DNA from: Branchinecta lynchi
Taxonomy: Eukaryota; Arthropoda; Branchiopoda; Anostraca; Branchinectidae
Assembly (NCBI GenBank): GCA_023053575.1
Contig: JAKZAP010000003.1
Span: forward strand, 2,456,561-2,520,560
DNA: 64,000 nucleotides
Direction: 5' to 3'
The number at the start of each line of letters is the position of its first letter. Within the stretch, counting starts at the first letter, position 1. Below are positions 30,241-42,275 of the stretch, in pieces. The notes below the pieces were generated by a model. That model was not told the origin of the DNA. It did no database searches and saw only the letters and a list, made by a program, of their open reading frames with translations. Made by a program: the position numbers and the translations under genes.

Positions 30241-30501
30241 TTGCTAAATATGTGCGGAAGTTCCCCGGCCCCATAGGCAATACATCGTCTTTGATTGATA
30301 AATAGAGAACTTTACAGAAGCAAAAATGTGGCATTTTCCCATGGGTCCGAAAGTACTGCCATCTATTGTTTCTACTCATTTCTCTTCGTGATTTCTGCTG
30401 AGTTTATCTTTCCATTTTTGGGATCCCAAAACGTAAGTGGAGGGATACCTATGACATCGCAAAAGTTGTCCGTCTCTCCGTCCGTCTGTTAGCACGATTA
30501 C

Positions 30502-30822
30502 TAAATAAGTAAGTAAGTAATTTATTTATAACCCGCCGTTTTCAGAAAGCGGAGTAAATGAAGAATGTAAATAAAACACATAAACATACACATAAAGACA
30601 CTTAATTTCAATCGTCGGCCAGGAAGCAGTGTAGAAGGTCGTGCGCTGGTTGGGTTCTGTTGTCAATGATTTTTTATAGCGACGAAGAAACATCCAAAAG
30701 GGTAACACTTGCATCTTGAATTTTGAACTTCTCCGTCAAAGTATGGTTATGGCATAATTTCGACAAGTGGAGCAGGTGCTTTGCATTTTTAAAATAACAT
30801 GATCTCATCTTTTTTATGGGTT
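30502..30822 (-). mobile_element. LINE family A, 3' end, in element E
   Basis: A (TAAG)n tail and TTTATTTATAACCCGCCGTT, nearly identical to the copy at 1459-1790, including LLHCFLADD-type ORF end. Confidence 0.8.
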
Positions 30823-31092
30823 TGTACTCTCGATGGGTTTGTTTAACTGTCGAAGAAGTCACTGAATCCATGTCTGAACTTAGTCTCTTGCCGGACAAAT
30901 GATTCACCAGGAACTCGTCCAAAATTTGAAATTTGGTTGAAGCTCAAAATTGTTTCTGAAGTCGATTAGAGATTCGGTATCGGGACAAGGGGACATGCTG
31001 AAATTGAATTTTGAATTTTGAACAAAATCTGAAATTTGGATGGAAAGGTTCGGCTCTCGGTGCCACTAGATCTTTTGCTTTGTATACAGTTC

Positions 31093-34060
31093 GTAAGTAA
31101 GTAAGTAAGTAAGTAAGTAACGAATTTATTTCAAAAAACCACTATCATGGCAATGCCAAATTTGGGTATTACGTCAAGTATAATGCACATTTTATAGTCT
31201 ATACAGTTAATCATCAATTCGTCATCACAGACCTATTATAGTATATAAATAAAAACCAAAAAGAGAACACGGACGTTGGGATAATATCACAGACAGCTAC
31301 CACCATCATTATAAATTTTGGTGAAACTCGGAACGAAGCTTTTTTGGTACCGCGTATGTGTTGCAGGTACGGGGGACAACTTTGGAACCTTTGAACTTGC
31401 GACCCTCTCCTGTCGGTTTCTTGTGTTTTCATAAGGAGGGGGAAGGATATCGGATAGAACAGGATGGTGGAGGAGCTTATGACCAACCGCTAAGCTCAGC
31501 CGCAGTATCCGACTCTCAAGGGTTTCCATCTTAAACTTTTTTAGGAGAGCAGAACAGGGAACTTTGGGCTCACGACTTATTATTAGGAGGGCACGTTTCT
31601 GTATTCTTTCTATTTGTTGTGACTGTTCGGCAGTAAGGGTAAAGTGCCAAACAGCAGCCGCGATCGAATGAAAGAAACGTAAATTCGGACAAGATGGGAA
31701 TTAGGTACTTGGAACTTAGCCAGAAGTTTTAACAGCTGTAGACCAGCGTTTGTACGGCTTTAGCATTACGTTGGTGTTGTCCTCCCATTTAAGATCAGAC
31801 GTGATTGTTACACCAAGGAGCTTTAGCTTCTGTACCTGTAAACCAGATGGCAGTATTTCTTCAAAGGAAATGCTAGTTTTGAGGAAGGAAAAGGTTAAAA
31901 TTGCACTTTTGTCTTCGTTTACCTGCATGTCCAACAACCTGGCTTCATCTTTAATGTCTTCTATTATGCCTGCAGCTTTGCTTTTAATATTTCTGTAGCA
32001 TACTTCGGTTAAGCTTAAATCATCCACAAATTTACAGCGATCCGGGTGCTCTTGCGCTATATCATTCATCATGACAAGGAACAGGATAGGTCCAAGTAAA
32101 GTTCCCTGTGGAACACCACAGCAAATATCCGATAAGTCTCTTAATCAAAATTGTATGATTAATGAGATCAAAACCTTTTCTAAAATCTATGGTTATTAAG
32201 TTCATCCACTTATTAGGGTCGTCCAAATTTTTTAAAATAAAATCAATAAGACTAATTAAGTAATGACTGGTAGAAGTTTTAGGACGGTTCCCGAATTGTC
32301 TCGGGTCGATCTGCGACATTATCTCTGCTTTCAACCACGCGGATACGAAACTCTCGTAAATTTTGCTAAAAACTGGTGTTAGAGTTATAGGTCTAGTCCC
32401 ATCAAAATCATTTTTTGCTTCTTTCTTCGGGATAGGCGTAATATAACAACTTTCCAAATTTCAGGGTATGTACCTGTTAGGGAAATTGAATTAAAAATAT
32501 CTGTAAGTGGACCTGCCAGTTCATTGGGAAAAGCCCTGATTAACTCGATGGGTATGTCAACAGGGGTTACACTAGTACGTTTTAAAGAACTTAACTTTTT
32601 TGAAACTTCGTCGCGTGAAATTCTTGGTACTTCTTTCTTATCAACTGGTTCTTGGGGAATAATTCCAACAACAAGAGGGGGAAGTGATTGGACTATTTTT
32701 GAAAGATGGGAATTTAACTGGTTTGCTGTGCTTTTTTCATCTTGATCAAGATTAAAATCCATTGATTTCTCACTTTTTCCACAAAGGCGCTTAACATTTT
32801 TGTACCAGTTACTAGGCTGAAACAGACTGAAACAGAATTTCAACTTTATTTGAGTAAAAACTTGCTGCTGCATTTCTAGTTTCTTTTCGTATTCTATTTC
32901 TCAGCTTCTTACCTTCCTCCGTTTTTCCCTCCCTGAACAGTTTAATTTTTTGACGAAGTAGCTTTTTTATGGCAGCCGTAATGTATGGTCGATCAGTAGA
33001 GCATCTCTTGTAAGTCTTTTCTGGAAAACATTGTTCGTACTTATTTCTGAGTTTATTTTGGAAATTTTTTGCATTTTCACTCACACCATTTTCATCTTTT
33101 TGATCAAACCATTTTTCAGTTAAAAGCCAATTCCCGAACTCCAGCAGACCATTGTCTGTTATTGGTCGATGTGTAACCGTTGTAACTGTGTAATCGACCT
33201 TAAACGAAGATAAAGGTCGCCATTCCAACATATAATGGTAGCTTCCTCCAAGCGGCGGAAGCTCAGTTGGATTGTTGTAAAAATTATCTAGGTTCGTACA
33301 TATGACGTCTAGTTGGGTTCCACCTTTCGTTGTTGGAAAATCAACAACCTGTTTCAGGCTTTGGCCTTTCAGAAAGTATCCTAGATTTAAATCGTTTTTG
33401 TCACCAATTAAACAAATCCCAACGTTTGGATATTTAGAGGTAACAAAATCGGTACTTAACTGAAGTTTCTCCAAGAAATTTCTTCTCGCGTTGGCACTCT
33501 GATTAGGTGAATAGTAGAACACGCAGATTGCCAAGTTGGAGTATTGTCGAGGAAGCCGTTTTGGTTTGACGTAAACCCATAAAATTTCATCATCTTCTTC
33601 AATGTACGGAGCTTGTATTTGACTAGGAGCCAATGTCTCACGACATAGCAACATTACTCCGCCTCCTTTACTTCCCAGTGAGTTTGTTTCCGTACGCAAC
33701 TTAATGAACTCGGAATAACCTTTTATTTTCAACTGATTTTTATTCTGGCGTTGTACTTCGCTGACTGCTATGATATCCGAACTGAGGATCGAGGCAGTAC
33801 CTTCCAATTCTGCCATCTTGTCAGAGTTTAAGCTTTCAGCATTTGAATACAGGAAAGAAGGGAATTGATAATAATCACCAGGTTTTTCCTGTGATTTTTC
33901 TTTAATTTGGCAACGTTCTAACTTTTTTGGTGGGATATTTGATACTTTTGAAGGGGTTTCAGAAACCTGAGACTCAGGGGCACACACTTCAATATCAAGG
34001 GGACTAAACGATTCGAAACTAACACACAGGGGGAAAACTCTAACAAGTCGGAAACCGGGG
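31093..34060 (-). mobile_element. LINE family B (CR1/L2-like), near full-length, frameshifted
   Basis: From 33987 down: an AP-endonuclease domain (SNAESLNSDKM, IIAVSEVQRQ, SKGGGVMLLCR, LIGDKNDLN, LDVICTNL) in a 391-codon frame, then reverse transcriptase in shifted frames: GTRPITLTPVFSKIYESFV, DPRQFGNRPKTST, TIDFRKGFDLINHTIL (motif A) and FVDDLSL (motif C, YADD equivalent) near 32030. The C-terminus AEQSQQIERIQKRALLIIS follows at ~31630. The 3' end is a (TTAC)n tail at 31093-31125. At least three frameshifts. GDKND for GDFN and SYH for SDH suggest a dead endonuclease. Confidence 0.9.
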
Positions 34061-34311
34061 AAGCGCCGGCAGGTTCGCCGGGAATGCTGCTAAGAGGAAT
34101 TTGTTAAAAAAAAATATAAAAGACCTTTTTGAAGTCGATTAGACATGAGATATTGGAGTAAAAATGCTTGGTGAACCCGTATCTGAACTCAGTTTCCTCA
34201 TTTGATTAGTTGTTTGGCCGTAAGCCAAAAAACTTCAAAACGGTAACATTTTTTTGTACAGATTCAAGAGGTTGATCATGGATACAGAGCAAAATATTAA
34301 AGGGGTATGGT

Positions 34312-34504
34312 CAAGGCCGTATCCAGGAGGGGGGGTTAGGGGGTTGACCCCCCCCCCCCCCCCCCCCCCCGAAACATAAACAAAAATACTCATTTTTATA
34401 GGCTTTTCCCTGTGTTCTGTGCCTTTTTTGTGCTTTTTTGTGTTACCCGTAGTCAACCCCTCCCCCCCCCCCCCCGAAATAAATTCCTGGATACGGGCCT
34501 GTGG
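34312..34504. mobile_element. G/C-tract MITE (family P), complete copy
   Basis: AGGCCGTATCCAGGA at the left and TCCTGGATACGGGCCT at the right form the TIRs. G/C homopolymers flank an A/T-rich middle shared with 24330-24400. Confidence 0.75.
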
Positions 34505-34600
34505 TCTGGCGAAGACTCGGAAATGTACAAGATTCGACAGTCTGGATCAAGAAGTCTGATAAATATTACATTTTTGGAGCCCATCGAAACCTTTGGTCTA

Positions 34601-34869
34601 GTTTATACTTGGGATTTAGGTAGAGAAATGGTATCAAATGTGCCTTCTTAAGCTTTAAAAGATATCTTGTTGCTAAAGAAATTAGAGCTTACCCTTTGCT
34701 CCTTTCTAAGTGATCATATTAGAAAGTTGTCTTACGGCAAAGAAGTCAACTTCTGAACTAATAGAGAAAGAATTTTCGAATTCAACGGCAATTGATAGAC
34801 CCTGATGAGCTGAACAAAGTATTTATCATCTTTTTTTCACTCAAAAATTCCTTCTTGAGATACACCAGT
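34601..34869. other. Unassigned spacer
   Basis: Nothing recognised. Confidence 0.35.
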
Positions 34870-35760
34870 TCGAAAATTAAGAGGGGTCGGCAATTGCGAT
34901 AGTAAGGCACACACTGAAACCAAGAATAGGCCGGTCCCAATCGTGAGACATGTAGGGGACTGTAGGGGAAACAACACTCGGCTGTTAGACCATAATTTGC
35001 AACTTTTACTAGTCGGTGAAATTAGTAACCCTGTTTTTTATTTCTTGTGTATTTGATGGTAAGAACAGTTTAGTACCATGTCTATCACAGGGAGAAAGAC
35101 TTGTAAGTAAAAATCAAGTACTAGAACGGTACCGGAAACTTGTGCAAATTAGTGAACATTTTATTTGATCTCGATGTATCTGAGGGTAATAAAATAAGTC
35201 TCCATGGATTTAAATGACAACATAAAAAAATGACCTAGTTTCGCACTAGTTTCTGGAGTGGCATCTATGGTATTTTGATCCTGAAAAGTTACGGATAACT
35301 TTCTCATACCAACTTGGCTATCTAAGATAATGTTCCAAGTTTTCATTCGTCACAATGTCTACGATTGTAAAGGATTAAAGTTCAACTTTCTAAAACGTCA
35401 GTTTATTTTTAATCCCTTCTTCTGACATTATTTTTTTTTTCAACGCGGAGGAATAGCCTTTGATCATGTTAAATTTTCGAGGGGTTGACAACTTCAGTGT
35501 TAGGGTACACACTCAGACAAAAAATAAGTAGAACCCAATAGAGAGACATGTCAGGGACTTGTAAGTAACAATCGGCTATTACACCATAATCATCTTCGGC
35601 GATGAGGGTTTCCAATTTTTCCTACTTTATGTACCTATTTGGTTTCTGGTGTTTTTTATGATAAGAACAATTTGGTTCCATGTCTATAACGGAGACATGG
35701 ACTTGTAAGTAAGAATCGGTTGCTCAAGCATCGTCATTTTCATGAGTTTCTACAATGGTC
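34870..35760. repeat. Two direct copies of a ~600 bp unit
   Basis: 34872-35115 and 35473-35725 share AGGGGT(C/T)G(G/A)CAA, GAGACATGT(A)GGGAC, ACCATAAT, TGATGGTAAGAACAGTTT/ TATGATAAGAACAATTTGG, CCATGTCTAT and GACTTGTAAGTAA in order. Confidence 0.6.
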
Positions 35761-36084
35761 CATGGTAATTGTCTATCACTGTAACTACTAGATAGTTGTA
35801 GACTTTAGACTAGAAAAATCGAAGATTGACAGACTTCAGGCGAATCGGCAATCTTAAGTTAAAAAGCAAATAATATTAATTTAAATATTTTTATTCTTCA
35901 TGAAATATGATTAATAGTATAAATAATACGAGAACAGAATGCTATCATTTAGTGTTGTTCAGTGAAGGTTGAACGGAAATATTATTCGATTTTTTTTCAA
36001 AGAAAAACAACGAAAACAAAATATCAAACATAAACAGAACACAGGCTGTTGAAATCAGAAAATTATTCTACCATTTTTTCAAAA
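35761..36084. other. AT-rich spacer, nothing recognised
   Basis: No partner or open frame of note. Confidence 0.35.
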
Positions 36085-36235
36085 TCTGAACTGGATTGAC
36101 CTAAAACTCACCAAGTTTGACTTAATTCCCAAAATTACTGTATGTTTACTAGAGTCATCAAAGGTCACATTCCAAAGGATTTAGTTTATCCCGACCGGCA
36201 GCCGCTATGAAAATACGCGCCTATTTGGAAGATGG
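36085..36235. repeat. Left arm of a distant inverted pair (with 41275-41440)
   Basis: CCAAGTTTGACTTAATTCCC, GGTCACATTCCAAAGGATTT and GAAAATACGCGCCTATTT reappear inverted at 41275-41440 (AATCCTTTGGAATGTGATTT, GGGAATTAGGTCAAACTTGA). Confidence 0.65.
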
Positions 36236-36249
36236 GTGGCTGATTTTTT

Positions 36250-37960
36250 ATGGCACTTGCCCTTCGGCCAAGTGCCATATAGCGGTTGTAATGTCTGTCC
36301 GTCAGTGGGTCTGTCGGTCCCTGTTTGCTAGTTCGGGCACTTCCAGATAAGCTAGGACAATGAAACTTGGCAGGCATATCAGGGACTGGACCAGATTAAA
36401 TTAGAAATAGTCGCTTCCTCGATCCGACCATCTGGAGGGGAGTGGAGGGAGGGGGAATCCGGAAGAATTAGGAATAATGAGATAATTTTAGCTTACGAAC
36501 GGGTAATCGGATCTTAATGAAACTTGATTTATGGAAGGACCTCTTGTCTCAGACGCTCCTTTTTAAATCCAGACCGGATCCGGTGACAATGGGGGAAGTT
36601 AGAGGGGGAAACCGGAAATCTTGGAAAAAACTTAGAGTGGAGAGATCCGGATGAAACTTGGTGGAAAGTACAAGCGCAAGTCCTAGATACGTTACTGATG
36701 TAACCGGAACGGATCCGCTCACTTTGGGGAGTTGAGATTGTAGTGATCCCGCGAGTTCGGTGCTTTCTGATGTGCTGGGACGATGAAAATTTGCAGTATG
36801 TCAGAGACCCGACCAGATTAAATAGGAAATAGTCACTTCCCTGATCCGACCATCTGGGGGGGGAGTGGAGGAAGGGGGAAGCCAAAATTTGAGGTATTTT
36901 TAACTTACGAACGAGTGATCAGATCTTGATGAAAGTTGATATTTAGGATGAGCTCGTGTCTCAGACGCCCAACTTTAAATCCGGACCGGATCTGACGAGA
37001 CTGGGGGGAGTTGGAGGAGGGAACCGGTAATCTTGAGAAACGCTTATAATGGAGGGATCGGGATGGAACTTGGTGGGAAGAACAAGTACAAGTCCTAGAT
37101 ACGCCATTGAGGTAACCGGACCGGATCCGGACACTGTGGGGGAGTTGGGGTGGTTGTCCGGATTTCTAGCGACCCGGCGAGTTCGGCCTACTTCATGATG
37201 GGCTAGAGCGACGAAACTTGGCAAGTATGTCGGAGATTCGAACAAAATCAGAACAGCCGTTTCCCCGATGCGACCATCGTGGGGGGAGTGGATGGATGGA
37301 GAGTCCGGAATCTAGCGGCGTGCATAACTTATGAACAGGTGGTCGGATTTGAATGAAACTTGTCTGGTGTAAAGAGCTATCGCCTCGGATACAATGTTCA
37401 GTGTCAAGTCCGGTCGTGAAATAAGAGATACGAAGTTTATGTTTTCAAGTCTTGTTCGGCCAAAGTAGGGGGAGTTGGAGGGAGATTGTCGTAAACTTTG
37501 AGGCGCGCATAAGGGTCAAACGAGTGCATCAGTTTAAATAAAGCATGGAACTTAGAGAACCGAATCGGATCTGACAACGTTGGTGGGGGGGGGGGAGGGT
37601 ACCGGAATTTCCAAAAATGCTCAGATTCGAGTGAAATTTGATAGATGGTACAAGAAAAGATGCTTTAGATGTTCCATTTTTTTAGTCCGAACCAGATTCG
37701 GCCGCGGCCCACGGTAGGGGGAGATAGAGGGAGTACCGGAAATCGTCTAGCATGTCTAGGGATCAAGCGAGTGGATTTATTGGGCTGAAACTTGGAAGTT
37801 TGAACAGTCATGTGCATTTGCTACAGATAGTCGAACCGATGCCGACACTGCTCAGAAGTGAGTGAAACTAATATTAGTATTTTGTGACGTTCTCATCTAC
37901 TTACTTGTACTGCCTACTCATAACAAGTGCCATATGATCTCGTAGCTCTTGTTGATTTTT
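36250..37960. repeat. GATGAAACTTGG repeat (family 2), copy 2, ~420 bp higher-order unit
   Basis: Core words lie at about 36361, 36528, 36653, 36784, 36929, 37062, 37210, 37353, 37545, 37632 and 37785. Every third core belongs to the same subtype (GGCAGGCATATCAGGGAC; GAACGGGTNATCGGATCTTG; GGTGGGAAGAACAAGTAC), so ~140 bp subunits form a ~420 bp higher-order unit. The ends carry AAGTGCCATAT words (36271, 37935). Confidence 0.75.
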
Positions 37961-38037
37961 TTTTTCAGTAGCTATTTACGCGCGTAAATCAGCCGCTGAT
38001 GGAGAATCGGCCGCTGTTTTAGCCCCGCATGAACAAG

Positions 38038-38517
38038 AGGAGGGTTTTCGCGAGCTGGAAAGCAAAGTCGGAATCACTTTCCAATGGTTTTTGCGCTACG
38101 TCGGAAAGTTGCCTAACTTTCCAATCGGGTTTTCGCGCTTTAGAAACCAAAGCAACTTTCCCGGAAAGTGATTCCACGAGGTTAGTGGAAAGCTCCACGG
38201 AAAGTTGAATGTTTCGGTGGGAACTTCAAAGGAGTGGAGAAAAACTAGTGCAAGTATCACTAATAAAGTAAAAAAAATGGCAAGCGTTAAGGTGACTTCG
38301 ATGGAAAATATGAGAATAAAAAAAAACGTTAAGTGAACAATATTTATTCGAAAAAGTTTGTAATTTAACATTTTCTCGGCGATATCAGCTTTCCGTGCGT
38401 TTTCAAGATCAGTCCAGCTGGAAAGTGGAAAGTTATTCCAGGAATCGCTTTCCCACAGTTTCCGCGATGCGCTTCGCTCGTCGAAAAGTGATTCCGAGAT
38501 CTCGCGAAAACCCTCCT
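38038..38517. mobile_element. MITE with AGGAGGGTTTTCGCGAG ends
   Basis: 17-bp perfect TIRs, with inner GGAAAGTGATTCC/GGAATCACTTTCC words in both orientations. It abuts the next element directly. Confidence 0.8.
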
Positions 38518-38524
38518 AAGCTAA

Positions 38525-40913
38525 AAGGAGAAAACCTTTTATGTACTACGTAGCAAAGCTTTCCATTGAATAATGGCAAACAAAACTTTTGAAAAGTGGC
38601 GAGTCATCACAAAAGTATTTTGCTATGAAGCAAAGCGCTTCATGATGGCAATAGCAAAGAAAAAGTTCTTAGCAAAAAAGTGCCGAGTCATCACAAAAGT
38701 TTTTTTTGGTACGAAGCAAAGCGCTCCATGATGGAAAAGAAGAACTTTCTGAGGCGGAAATTGCTTCATTGATTGCGCTACGAAGCAAAGCGTTCTGAAG
38801 TAAACTTTCTGGCCGAATGTGGTGAGCTATTGGAAAGATCTTCGCTGTGAAGCTTCTTAAAGTTCAACTGAAGGGCTGCTCCTACACGGGGATACCTCCT
38901 TAAAATCTATATGAAAGCCATTGGACAGGGTATAATAAACTAGTTGCAGACAGCTGACGAATGGACTTTATTATTTTTCAGATACTTCTCAAGCAAACAA
39001 GTCTTCCTTCTTTCTTATTTTGCTGTATGTCCAGAAATACAATAACCCTATATGTAGCTTTCGGGTTTGAACTAGTTCACAGATCTGTTGCTATTTGTTA
39101 TTCCATCTATTAGAGGTCATCCGTGGGTCGAAAAGCTCCTGACACCAATGAAACTTGGTTCTTCTGCCTTTCGTGTTGTTCCGAGCTTCTTTCTGGAATT
39201 AGAAGCCTGTGAAATCCCTGCCTTCCACCATTGTCGCGTTTTATACTTATGACTTTTTAACACTTTTTCAGTCGAGCCGAGTTTTGTCTTACATGCAACG
39301 ACAAGCTTCAAGGTCCTCCGACAACTCTTTTCCACAGATGCTACTTAAGGTACTTTCAGACTGAAACGTAGAATCTTCCGTTACGCTTCCGTAATTTCTT
39401 ACATTACGTCGCTATTTCACGTCTCCGGTGGACCCCTTCAGACTGACGGACGAATAATATTAAATAATTTCTTTAATTTTTATAAATTATTTTTGTTTTT
39501 TGACGAAGAAGAAGACAAGGACAAATGCCAATGATCGTATTTCTTCAGCTTTATTGCTATCTACCTTTTTTGGAGGTGATTGAGAGTAATCCTGGGAACT
39601 TGACAACACATGAGACGATAGGTTTTTCCACTTGCTAAGTTTCATTCAAATCCGATCACCCGTTAAAACGTTATTATGCCAATACCGTCCGAATTTCCCA
39701 TCCCTTCACTCCCCCAGATGGTCGGATCGGCAATTAGGTGCTAAGAGAAGATGCTTTAGGTGATCAGTCCACGATTCCAAACCTGCTTCGGCCGCGAGAT
39801 AACGGAAATCGTGTAGCACGCTTAGGGATCAAATTCAACTAAATCCTCAGTTTTACTTTAATTGTGCCCTTAACTTAAACTGTCACCATTACTACCCTTT
39901 AATTAACTTAAATGACTAAAACTTTAAGTTATGCTTTAAGGGTACATAGATTCCTTTAGTCGTACTTTAAGTGTATCTGTCAGTTCAGTCTTGAGGGTAC
40001 AACTCTTCAGTCAAACTTTAAGGATCTTACAAGTCTTTAGTTTTACTTTCATTGTTCCCTTTCGTTCAACTTTTTTGGACAAAACCTTTTATTTCCTTTG
40101 GCATATCCGTTTTTAGTTATTCTTTAATATCAGAATGACGGAGACAACTTTTCGCTGCAGCTTCAAGGAATCTTGCGAATCAGACGAACATAAAAGAGTA
40201 ATTCATTCCATTCACGTGAACATGAAGGATCTATCCCTTTTAACTAAACTACTTGAACTGTGCCGCTAATTTAGACTCTAAGGAGTAATATTCTTCAATT
40301 GAACTTAAAAAGACCTTCCGTCTTAAGGGTACAACCCTTCTGTCAATGACGTATGTCGGTGACGTTCGTCAATGACGACTTGTGCTTGTTCTTCCATGAA
40401 GATTGACCGGGGAAGAGTTCGAATAACTGCAAGGAGTACAAACCTTACGTGAACTTTTACCATATACACCATTCAATGAAGCCCTCAATTTTACTTTAAA
40501 TGTGACATTCAGTTTAACATTGAAGAAAGAAAACCCTTCAGTTGGACTTTAACGAGCTATTCCCTTTTAGGAACAGTCCTTCAGTTGAACTTTATAAGGA
40601 GCTTCACAGCGAAGATCTTACATAGCTCTTCAATTTCGACAAGAAAGTTTCCTTCGGGACGCTTCGCTTCGTAGCGCAAGTCAATTGAGGAATTTCTGTT
40701 TCAAAAGTTCTTCCTTTCCACCATGGAGCGCTTCGCTTTAGCGAAAAAGTTTTGTGACGACTCAGCAGTTTTTCTTTGCTATTGCAATCATGAAGCACTG
40801 CTTCGTAGCAAAAAACTTTTGTGATGACTCAACACTTTTTTGCTCAAAAGTTTTATTTGCCATTATTCAATGCAAGTTTTTGCTCCGTAGTGTACATAAA
40901 AGGGTTTCTCCTT
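38525..40913. mobile_element. 2.4 kb element with ~340 bp inverted arms
   Basis: AAGGAGAAAACCTTTTATGT at 38525 pairs with ACATAAAAGGGTTTCTCCTT at 40894. The arms share AATAATGGCAAACAAAACTT, GAGTCATCACAAAAGT, GAAGCAAAGCGCT and TTCGCTGTGAAGCT, extending to ~38885 and ~40583. The 1.7 kb centre has a reversed family 2 fragment (39620-39750) and a run of ~50 bp ACTTTAAGG/CTTCAGTT repeats (39835-40580). No transposase frame was seen, so it is non-autonomous. Confidence 0.75.
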
Positions 40914-41089
40914 AAAGTTTAACTGAAAAGCCAACTCATTTGTGTATCATCTAACTCAATACTCTACATTATTTGGACTCTGCTAATGGATTTTTTGATT
41001 TTCCACTATCTGCTCTATTAGTGACGTTCAGAATATCTACAGCCTTCTTCAGTGGCCAGTGATCAGCTTGCAGAAAGCAAATCAGCAGA

Positions 41090-41937
41090 GCGTGTCCGAA
41101 TCCAGTCGCCCAGGAAAATTTCGCATAAAATTCTGCAATTAATGTCACGAAAGTGTCCGAATTACATAGTTTCATTTCTTCTGTAAAAAGTGGCGACTTT
41201 GCGTTTCAGCAGAAGAGAACAAAAACTTTGAGCAATACGGTAGTGAAAATCGGAAAAATGTTCCGCATAATTAGCGGTTGAAAATCGGCGCGTACTTTCA
41301 TCGCGACCACCGATGGGGCTTTATAAATCCTTTGGAATGTGATTTTTGCTGACTCTTGGGACAGTAAGCAGTCTGCTGTTGGGAATTAGGTCAAACTTGA
41401 TGAGTTCAGTTCAAATTCTTTCAGACAAGAGTGAACACAGCATTGTTTTTACATTAAGCTTTCTGGGATTGTGAGAAAAGGTAGAACCATTCTAATTTAT
41501 ACTTCTGATCTATTTTTGCATTATTTTTTTTCCGTTTGAAAAGGAATAACTTAAGTACATTTTCCTGTCATCCCACAGTGAAAAAAGTACCGTATTATTT
41601 GTATTGATATTAATTCAAATGAATTTAATCTGTTTTTTTTACTTCAAACAACCATCTGTAACTATTTGTTTTAGTGTTTTCAGGCCATTTTGCCCTACAA
41701 AACTCCTACTTTTCATTTTTACATATCGTCACTTCAGCGCGCCTTCCGCTTCTTCCTGAAAATTCCGCATAAAATGCTGCATCGTCGCAGCATTTCTCGT
41801 GACATTTTTCGCGGTATTAATTGCACGTAAAATTTCACGAAAATTCTAGTCCGAAACCAAAACGTTACAAAAATTGCAGAGTTAATGTAGCATTTTCTGT
41901 TCAAAAGTTGAATTCGGACACGCTCACAATTACTTTC
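41090..41937. mobile_element. Element with GAGCGTGTCCGAAT inverted ends
   Basis: GAGCGTGTCCGAATCCAG at the left and TTGAATTCGGACACGCTC at the right. Subterminal TTTCGCATAAAATTCTGCAA and CGCATAAAATGCTGCAT words are shared by the two halves. The right arm of the 36085 inverted pair lies inside at 41275-41440. Confidence 0.65.
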
Positions 41938-41954
41938 CGCAAATCGATTTTGTC

Positions 41955-42275
41955 AAGTATACAACGTAGGGACAAGCGCATAGAGGTACCACAAGTCGGA
42001 CAAGGATTCCACTATGTGAAAACTGATTATTCGTGAATAGCGGAGCAAAGAAGTAACGCATTTTCATCGGGTCTTCAAGCCTCTTTAAAGTTTGACAGAA
42101 AGGGCTGCGTCAGGACAATCTAGTTACCCATCACGTATTCACTTAATTTGGCTTGAAGACCCACTGAAAATACGTTACTTCGTTACTCCGCTATTCAAGA
42201 ATAATCGAAAAAGAAATAGTGGAATTTCCGTGTGATTTGTGGTATCTCTATGCGCTTGTATTTTTGTTGTAGGCC
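41955..42275. repeat. Fold-back with ~125 bp arms
   Basis: ACAAGCGCATAGAGGTACCA ... CATCGGGTCTTCAAGCC (41972-42083) is inverted as GGCTTGAAGACCCACTGAAA ... GGTATCTCTATGCGCTTGTA (42151-42260), with a ~67 bp loop. A related single arm is near 48371-48440. Confidence 0.75.

Larger units (their letters stand above)
30415..34600 (+). repeat. Element E copy 4 carrying three insertions
   Basis: The head GGGATCCCAAAACGTAAG is at 30420 and the tail GGAGCCCATCGAAACCTTTG at 34567. Native sequence remains at 30415-30500, 30823-31092, 34061-34311 and 34505-34600. Between lie LINE A, LINE B and a family P MITE. Confidence 0.75.

Noticed and set aside
36529..37245. Minus-strand frames of 94-118 codons
   Set aside because: Lie in the GATGAAACTTGG repeat; long frames come from low stop frequency in its G-rich blocks and differ between units.
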